From Desulfobacteria bacterium (lineage in GTDB: Bacteria; Desulfobacterota; Desulfobacteria; Desulfobacterales; C00003060): a DNA stretch of 44,150 nt. The position numbers and the translations under genes are program-made. Location: the NCBI GenBank assembly GCA_030145395.1, contig JAQYVR010000088.1, forward strand, positions 1-44,150. Direction: 5' to 3'. Shown here piece after piece: positions 41,978 through 44,150 of this stretch (position 1 is its first letter; each line of letters opens with the position of its first letter). Below the pieces are notes generated by a model. The model searched no databases. It had not been told where the DNA came from and worked only from the letters and a program-made list of their open reading frames with translations.

Positions 41978-43306
41978 ATGATTTGCAAAACCGAAGAGGA
42001 TGTCAGGGACATTGTCAAAGATACGGAGGTCAGCTTCGTCCAGTTCTGGTTTACAGATGTGCTAGGGATATTGAAGAGCTTCGCGGTAACCCCCTCTGAA
42101 CTGGGTGAGGGGTTAACTGAGGGGATGGGTTTTGATGGGTCTTCGATCGAGGGGTTTGCCAGGATCGAGGAGAGCGACATGATCGCAAAACCGGATCCCA
42201 CCACTTTTCAGTTTTTGCCGTGGAGGCCGGGAGATAGACCGGTGGCCAGGGTGTTTTGTGATATCCTCCAGCCTGATGGCAGCCCTTATGAGGCAGATCC
42301 GCGCTATGTGCTAAAGCGGATGTTGAAGAAAGCGGCAGATCAGGGATATACGTTCAACGTGGGGCCGGAGCTTGAATATTTCTACTTCGCCAATAATGAG
42401 GAACCCAGAGTCATCGATAAGGGTGGGTATTTTGATGCGCGACCCTTGGACATGGGGAGCGATCTGAGGAGAGAGACGATCTTCGCGCTCCAGGATATGG
42501 GGATCCAGATAGAATACAGCCACCATGAGGTTGCCCCAAGTCAGCATGAGATTGACATGCGTTATGACGAAGGTTTGAAGATGGCTGACAAGACCATGAC
42601 CCTCAGGATCGTGGTTAAAGAGATCGCCAGGAAGAACGGATTCTATGCCACCTTCATGCCAAAGCCTCTATTCGGTGAAAACGGAAGCGGCATGCACACG
42701 CACCAGTCCCTTTTCCAGGGAGAGAGCAATGCGTTTTTCGATGCCAACGATAAGTACAATCTCTCTGCTGTTGGTAAGTGCTATATTGCTGGGATCATGA
42801 AGCATGCGCGAGAGATGGCTGCGATTACCAACCAGTGGGTGAACTCTTATAAGCGCCTTGTTCCGGGTTACGAAGCTCCTGTGTACGTCTCATGGGCTCG
42901 ACGTAACCGCTCAGCCATGGTGCGGGTGCCCATGTACAAGCCGGGCAAGGAGCAGGCCACACGCATCGAATTCCGGTCTCCTGATCCGACCTGCAATCCT
43001 TATCTCGCCTTTGCTGTGATGCTGGCTGCCGGGCTAAAAGGGATTGAGGAAAACTACCCGCTTCCCGACCCGGTGGAGGAGGACATCTATGATATGGATG
43101 AAGCGGCGCGAGCGGAGGCAGGCATTGACTCGCTGCCAGGCAACCTTTTTGAAGCAATCGGGGAGGTGGAAAAGAGTACGCTGGTGCGCGAGACCCTTGG
43201 CGGTCACATTTTCGACAAATTTGTAGAAAACAAAAAGATCGAATGGAATTGCTATCGCACTCATGTGAGCCAGTTTGAAATAGAAAAATACCTTCCGATT
43301 ATGTAG
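41978..43306 (+). CDS. glnA: Glutamine synthetase type I
   Basis: A 442-residue type I glutamine synthetase, ligating ammonia to glutamate with ATP. Visible sites: the beta-grasp N-domain (VSFVQFWFTDVLGILKS), GFDGSSIEGF, NVGPELEYFYF and HHEVAPSQHEID (metal and glutamate sites), ENGSGMHTHQSL (ammonia/glutamate site) and IEFRSPDPTCNPYLAFAVML. It lacks the NLYDLP adenylylation motif of the longer GSI-beta enzymes, so it is of the short GSI-alpha type. ATG 41978 has AAAAGGAGGAG upstream. Control is probably by the sigma-54 promoter at 41900. Confidence 0.97.
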   Translation: MICKTEEDVRDIVKDTEVSFVQFWFTDVLGILKSFAVTPSELGEGLTEGMGFDGSSIEGFARIEESDMIAKPDPTTFQFLPWRPGDRPVARVFCDILQPDGSPYEADPRYVLKRMLKKAADQGYTFNVGPELEYFYFANNEEPRVIDKGGYFDARPLDMGSDLRRETIFALQDMGIQIEYSHHEVAPSQHEIDMRYDEGLKMADKTMTLRIVVKEIARKNGFYATFMPKPLFGENGSGMHTHQSLFQGESNAFFDANDKYNLSAVGKCYIAGIMKHAREMAAITNQWVNSYKRLVPGYEAPVYVSWARRNRSAMVRVPMYKPGKEQATRIEFRSPDPTCNPYLAFAVMLAAGLKGIEENYPLPDPVEEDIYDMDEAARAEAGIDSLPGNLFEAIGEVEKSTLVRETLGGHIFDKFVENKKIEWNCYRTHVSQFEIEKYLPIM

Positions 43307-43328
43307 AAGGTATCAAAAGAATGAATTA

Positions 43329-43506
43329 GCCGCAGACCCACGCAGACAGGTCGGGACGTTTTGTTCGGCCGAACCCACGCCGAACACAAAATGTGATCGG
43401 ACTAAGGCGCCAAGATAAGCAATAACACACAGATATGGAAGACGTTGCCTTTGCGATAGATGATACGATTAGGCATTGTCTGTGTTTGTCTGCGTGAGTC
43501 TGTGGC
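43329..43506. mobile_element. TIR-bounded element (178 bp) between glnA and glyA
   Basis: GCCGCAGACCCACGCAGACA at the left (43329-43348) is complementary in 18 of 20 bases to TGTCTGCGTGAGTCTGTGGC at the right (43487-43506). No coding sequence lies between. This has the form of a MITE or extragenic palindrome. Confidence 0.6.
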
Positions 43507-43597
43507 AAAAGAGATTCTTTCATTGAAATAGCATCAGGAAGTCTACCGTGGTTCAGATTGATCTATCCATGCCAAGGCCGATTGGAGGAGATGAACA

Positions 43598-44150
43598 TTG
43601 GCTGAACAGGACAAGTTTCAACCATATCTTGACATCATAAGAAAGGTCGACCCTGAAATCGCTCAGGCTACAGAGCTGGAGATTGAGCGTCAAATCAATC
43701 AGCTGGACCTAATCGCCTCCGAAAACATCACAACCAGCGCAGTTATGGCCGCCCAGGCCAGCCTCCTGACGAACAAGTACGCTGAAGGCTATCCGGGCCG
43801 TCGCTACTACGGAGGATGTCGACATGTTGACACGGTGGAGACACTCGCCATAGAGCGAGCGAATAAGCTTTTTGGCTCTTCTTATGCCAATGTACAGCCC
43901 CATTCCGGTACCCAGGCCAACATGGCGGCGTACTTTGCCTTTTTGAAGCCGGGAGACACTATTCTGGGCATGGACCTTGCGCATGGAGGTCACCTTTCCC
44001 ACGGAAGTCCCGTAAGTTTCTCAGGACGGTTCTTCAATCCTGTCTCCTATGGTGTTAGCGAAAAAACTGGGACCATCGATTATGATGAACTCCGGACTAT
44101 TGCCGAAAAATGTCGCCCGAAGATGATAGTAGCCGGGGCGAGCGCGTATT
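43598..44150 (+). CDS. glyA: Serine hydroxymethyltransferase, 5' part (runs off the window)
   Basis: The first 184 residues of a GlyA-type PLP enzyme that interconverts serine and glycine with tetrahydrofolate. Motifs: [67 protein letters not shown] and [10 protein letters not shown]. The start must be TTG 43598: an in-frame TGA stands six bases earlier at 43592-43594, and GGAGG lies nine bases before the TTG. The catalytic Lys lies beyond the window. It follows glnA by about 290 bases, with an intervening mobile-type element. Confidence 0.95.
   Translation, partial: MAEQDKFQPYLDIIRKVDPEIAQATELEIERQINQLDLIASENITTSAVMAAQASLLTNKYAEGYPGRRYYGGCRHVDTVETLAIERANKLFGSSYANVQPHSGTQANMAAYFAFLKPGDTILGMDLAHGGHLSHGSPVSFSGRFFNPVSYGVSEKTGTIDYDELRTIAEKCRPKMIVAGASAY

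Noticed and set aside
1-44150. CRISPR array, tRNA or rRNA genes
   Set aside because: I looked for regular repeats with unique spacers and for tRNA cloverleaf motifs and found none; the repeats seen are dispersed or palindromic.

Overview
The window looks like a chromosomal segment of a mesophilic deltaproteobacterium-type organism (Desulfobacterota), inferred from gene content and not from any search. The clues are an HPS-RraA fusion with HxlB, an Mla lipid-transport locus, a c-di-GMP-I riboswitch with PilZ proteins, several PAS-rich kinases, two genes that read through an in-frame UGA in the manner of selenoproteins, and glnA next to glyA. Gene density is moderate. Many intergenic gaps hold palindromes, MITE-like elements and gene relics. 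No tRNA, rRNA or CRISPR array was seen.

Layout. 1-3.5 kb: a hairpin-rich leader, then a 1015-residue protein that joins a ubiquitin-conjugating-enzyme (E2)-like domain, a RING-like cysteine cluster, helical TPR-type repeats, one membrane helix and a C-terminal DUF1566/Lcl domain; this is the most unusual gene here. 3.7-6.4 kb: an SO_0444-type metal-efflux permease whose CSCG motif reads U-S-C-G, a DUF1232/J-domain protein, an FmdB zinc ribbon, and a 60-residue membrane protein with Sec in an S-T-U motif. Both UGA codons are followed by a hairpin placed as in bacterial SECIS elements. 6.5-12.3 kb: a TraB-like protein with a MoxR AAA ATPase, an MFS exporter, a DUF2062 protein and a PilZ protein. 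12.4-14.5 kb: the ribulose-monophosphate enzymes HPS-RraA and HxlB. 15-17.2 kb: a histidine-kinase relic, citrate synthase and a small unknown protein.

17.6-19.6 kb: a small membrane protein, a c-di-GMP-I riboswitch on the minus strand, MITE/IS relics and an ICMT-like methyltransferase. 19.6-26.1 kb: mlaF-E-D-C followed by a STAS protein and an RsbW-like kinase, then mlaA, with a divergent GAF-SpoIIE phosphatase, so a complete partner-switching set sits inside the mla locus. 26.2-33.3 kb: rhomboid protease, HU, a 33-residue membrane protein, a hybrid PAS kinase coupled to a small membrane protein, a SurA/PrsA-type isomerase, a methyltransferase and a cysteine-rich protein. 34.2-41.3 kb: a REC-kinase fusion, a PurF-like protein without the N-terminal catalytic Cys, a second PilZ protein, and a NarL-type regulator with its REC-PAS kinase. 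41.4-44.15 kb: a repeat, a sigma-54 promoter, glnA, a TIR-bounded element and the 5' part of glyA, which runs off the end.

Recurring themes are signal transduction (four kinases, partner switching, c-di-GMP), envelope lipid homeostasis, C1/nitrogen/central metabolism, and probable selenocysteine use. Selenocysteine machinery is not in the window, so the Sec readings rest on reading frame, motif and local RNA structure.
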